7,263 nt of DNA, from the NCBI GenBank assembly GCA_037443885.1, contig JBBINN010000154.1:1-7263 (forward strand). The letters are read 5' to 3'. The first letter of the stretch is position 1. Every line of letters starts with the position of its first letter. This DNA is from SG8-30 sp037443885. GTDB taxonomy: Bacteria > Pseudomonadota > Gammaproteobacteria > Steroidobacterales > Steroidobacteraceae. Position numbers and translations under genes: made by a program. The notes below the pieces were generated by a model. It had not been told where the DNA came from. It made no database searches and was given only the letters and a program-made list of their open reading frames with translations. Below, piece after piece: positions 5,710 through 7,263 of this stretch.

Positions 5710-6348
5710 ATGTCTTACATCGCCGCCCGCCGCGAGGAAGAAAAGGAGCGCCGCCGGCTCGAGATCATCGAGGCGGCGGAGCAACTCTACGCCGAGCATG
5801 GCTGGGACGCGGTGACCATGGACCAGGTCGCCCGCCGGGCCCGCCTGTCGCGCGCGCTGCTCTACGTCTACTTCCGGGACAAGGAAGACCTGCTGTTCGC
5901 GATCACCGAGCGCGCGCTCGACGAGCTGCGCCGGCGCTTCGAGGCCGCCTCCGCCAACCACGAACTCGGCATCGACCAGGTCTCCGCGATGGGACTCGCC
6001 TACACGCTGTTCCAGCAGGAAAGGCCATTCCAGTTCGACGCCTGCAGCCGCTACCACGCCCACCTCGCCCACCAGGGTGCGCCCAACGAGGTCGCCTGCA
6101 ATGCCGGCGGCGACGCCGTGATGGCGGTCATGGTGCGCTCGCTGCAGCGCGGCATCGAGGACGGCTCGATCCGGCGGGACATCGGCGAGCCCATCAAGGT
6201 CTGCGTCATGCTGTGGGCCTTCACGCACGGCCTGATCCAGATTGCGACCAACAAGGCCCAGGAGATCGCGCGCCACGGAATCGAGGCGGGAAATTTCATG
6301 GAAGATGGCCGCGCGAAACTGCGCGAAATGCTGGCGCCGCGCGCCTGA
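5710..6348 (+). CDS. TetR/AcrR-family transcriptional regulator
   Basis: This 212-residue protein is a one-component regulator, normally a dimeric repressor released by a small ligand. The N-terminal DNA-binding domain spans about 15-65: IIEAAEQLYAEHGWDAVTMD, then the helix-turn-helix VARRARLSRALLYVYF (40-55) and KEDLLFAI (58-65), the classic TetR_N pattern. The C-terminal ligand and dimer domain (about 75-212) is of no type I can name; it has Cys at 112, 130 and 165 and a hydrophobic helix VCVMLWAFTHGLIQIAT (164-180). The Arg/Glu-rich extension (7-17) before the domain is common in the family. The gene sits 30 bp upstream of a tolC-type gene on the same strand, so it probably regulates its own operon and responds to an efflux substrate. 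The palindromic operator just upstream supports autoregulation. The start at 5710 lacks a strong ribosome site, but the next Met (37) is inside the DNA-binding domain. Confidence 0.93.
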   Translation: MSYIAARREEEKERRRLEIIEAAEQLYAEHGWDAVTMDQVARRARLSRALLYVYFRDKEDLLFAITERALDELRRRFEAASANHELGIDQVSAMGLAYTLFQQERPFQFDACSRYHAHLAHQGAPNEVACNAGGDAVMAVMVRSLQRGIEDGSIRRDIGEPIKVCVMLWAFTHGLIQIATNKAQEIARHGIEAGNFMEDGRAKLREMLAPRA

Positions 6349-6361
6349 GCCTGATTTTTTT
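6333..6361 (+). terminator. Weak hairpin and T-run between tetR and the tolC-type gene
   Basis: GGCGC (6333-6337) pairs with GCGCC (6341-6345) around a CGC loop at the end of tetR. Nine bases later a run of seven T follows (6355-6361). The spacing is too long for a standard intrinsic terminator, so it may be partial attenuation or chance; the T-run is striking in such GC-rich DNA. Confidence 0.2.
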
Positions 6362-6378
6362 GCGTCATGGATTGACAC

Positions 6379-7263
6379 ATGTCCAAGCATTCGACGCTTG
6401 CCAGAATCGGGTTCCTCGCCGTGACCCTGCTCGCCGCGGCGACGGCCCGGGCAGAGCCCCCGCCAGCACCCATCGATGAGGTCCTGGCGACCCTGGTCGC
6501 CGAGGCCGAGCAGGCCAACCTCGAGCTCGCCGGGTTCGAGGCCAACGTCGCGGCACGCCTCGCGATCCTCGACCAGGCGCGCGCCCGATTCCTGCCCGCG
6601 GTGGACTTCGCCATGCGTTACTCGCAGGCCGACGGCGGCCGCGAGATCGACATCCCGGTCGGCGACCTGCTGAACCCGGTCTACGCGACGCTGAATTCGC
6701 TGCTCGAGGCGAGCGGCCAGCCGGCGCCGTTCGCGCCGATCCAGAACCAGTCCATTCCCTTCCTGCGCGACAAAGAGCAGCAGACCCAGGTCACGCTGGT
6801 GCAGCCGGTCTACGACGCGCGCATCCCGGCCGCGGCGCGCGCCGCCGGCGCGGAGTACGACGCCGCCCGCCAGGGCCATGCGGCGCTGCGTTCCCGCGTG
6901 CGGCGCGACATGCAGCAGGCCTACCTGCGCTGGCTCGGCACCGCCGAGACGCGCCTGATCCTCGACGCGGCCATCGAGACGGCCGAGGAGAACCGCCGCG
7001 TCAACGAGAGCCTGCACCGGAACGGCAAGGTGACCCGCGACCTCGTGCTGCGCGCGGAGGCGGACATGCTGGAGCTCGAGCAGCAGCGCCTCGCCGTCGA
7101 GGGCGCCGAGCGCATCGCCCGCCGCTACGTGAACCTGCTGCGCAACGCGCCCCTCGAGGCACCGTTGCCGGCCGCCGTGGTCGCCGACGGCGACGTCGCC
7201 CGGCTGCGCGACCGGATGACCGCCGCGGCCGGCGCGGCCGCCCGGGACGAGTCGGCGCTGCAG
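6379..7263 (+). CDS. TolC-family outer-membrane efflux protein (N-terminal part, runs off window)
   Basis: The frame is open from the ATG at 6379 to the window end, giving 295 residues of a family usually 420-500 long; the missing part lies outside the window. A signal peptide (1 to about 25, ending ATARA) precedes the mature start EPPPAP. The segment NLELAGFEANVAARLAILDQARARFLPAVDF (47-77, in parts) is the typical first coiled-coil helix leading into a barrel strand (RFLPAVD). IQNQSIPFLRD (121-131) and TQVTLVQPVYD (136-146) mark the next strand. Long Ala/Arg/Glu-rich helices (about 150-260) follow, including NLLRNAPLE (252-260). Such proteins form the trimeric outer-membrane channel of tripartite RND, MFS or ABC exporters. 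GGA (6369-6371) seven bases upstream is a modest ribosome site. The 30-bp gap to tetR indicates one operon; membrane-fusion and inner-membrane pump genes would be expected downstream. Confidence 0.9.
   Translation, partial: MSKHSTLARIGFLAVTLLAAATARAEPPPAPIDEVLATLVAEAEQANLELAGFEANVAARLAILDQARARFLPAVDFAMRYSQADGGREIDIPVGDLLNPVYATLNSLLEASGQPAPFAPIQNQSIPFLRDKEQQTQVTLVQPVYDARIPAAARAAGAEYDAARQGHAALRSRVRRDMQQAYLRWLGTAETRLILDAAIETAEENRRVNESLHRNGKVTRDLVLRAEADMLELEQQRLAVEGAERIARRYVNLLRNAPLEAPLPAAVVADGDVARLRDRMTAAAGAAARDESALQ

Noticed and set aside
6371..6390. Second regulator site around TTGACACATGTCCAA at the tolC-type gene start
   Set aside because: It shares only TTGAC with the upstream half-sites and the inverted symmetry is poor, so it is not supported as an operator.
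5463..6479. 338-codon plus-strand frame overlapping tetR
   Set aside because: It is Arg/Pro/Gly-rich, runs in another frame through tetR and the start of the tolC-type gene, and shows no domain.
5545..7017. N-terminal extension of the HAF frame, antisense to tetR and the tolC-type gene
   Set aside because: The frame is open by composition only. A signal peptide and GGAGG ribosome site mark the real start at 5544, and the plus-strand genes here have firm family motifs.

Overview
The window is GC-rich, densely packed bacterial DNA. Outer-membrane proteins (a TonB-dependent receptor and a TolC-type channel), a Gram-negative C-terminal sorting tail and a TrmB of the proteobacterial type point to a high-GC Gram-negative proteobacterium, most likely a gammaproteobacterium. 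The sequence does not allow a closer assignment. No tRNA, rRNA, CRISPR array, insertion sequence or integrase is visible.

Layout. (1) 47-715 (+): complete trmB, the tRNA m7G46 methyltransferase. (2) 753-3092 (-): a TonB-dependent copper receptor of the OprC/NosA type, convergent with trmB. It is broken by one in-frame TAG at 2043-2045, exactly at the junction of two near-identical short direct repeats. Both halves otherwise read as a normal receptor. (3) 3243-3635 (-): a small membrane protein resembling the DUF2946 family, which commonly accompanies copper receptors. It lies 150 bp upstream of the receptor on the same strand, so the pair looks like a copper-uptake unit. (4) 3751-5544 (-): a secreted HAF-repeat protein with two tandem 86-residue Ig-like modules and a Gly-Gly-Gly-Gly-Cys / hydrophobic / Arg-Arg C-terminal tail, probably a surface-sorting signal. 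(5) 5545-5709: divergent intergenic region with a strong cluster of alternating TTGACG half-sites, a probable repressor operator overlapping a promoter. (6) 5710-6348 (+): TetR-family regulator. (7) 6379-7263 (+): start of a TolC-family outer-membrane efflux protein that runs off the window. Regions 6 and 7 are the front end of a typical TetR-controlled efflux operon.

The parts most worth a second look are the amber-interrupted copper receptor, which keeps all four predicted copper ligands (CxxxM and HxM) in its N-terminal half; the three-half-site operator with a possibly leaderless tetR; and the Cys-containing sorting tail of the HAF protein. Nothing here amounts to a clearly new multi-gene system. 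Very long open frames antisense to the receptor and to tetR/tolC are compositional shadows in GC-rich DNA.
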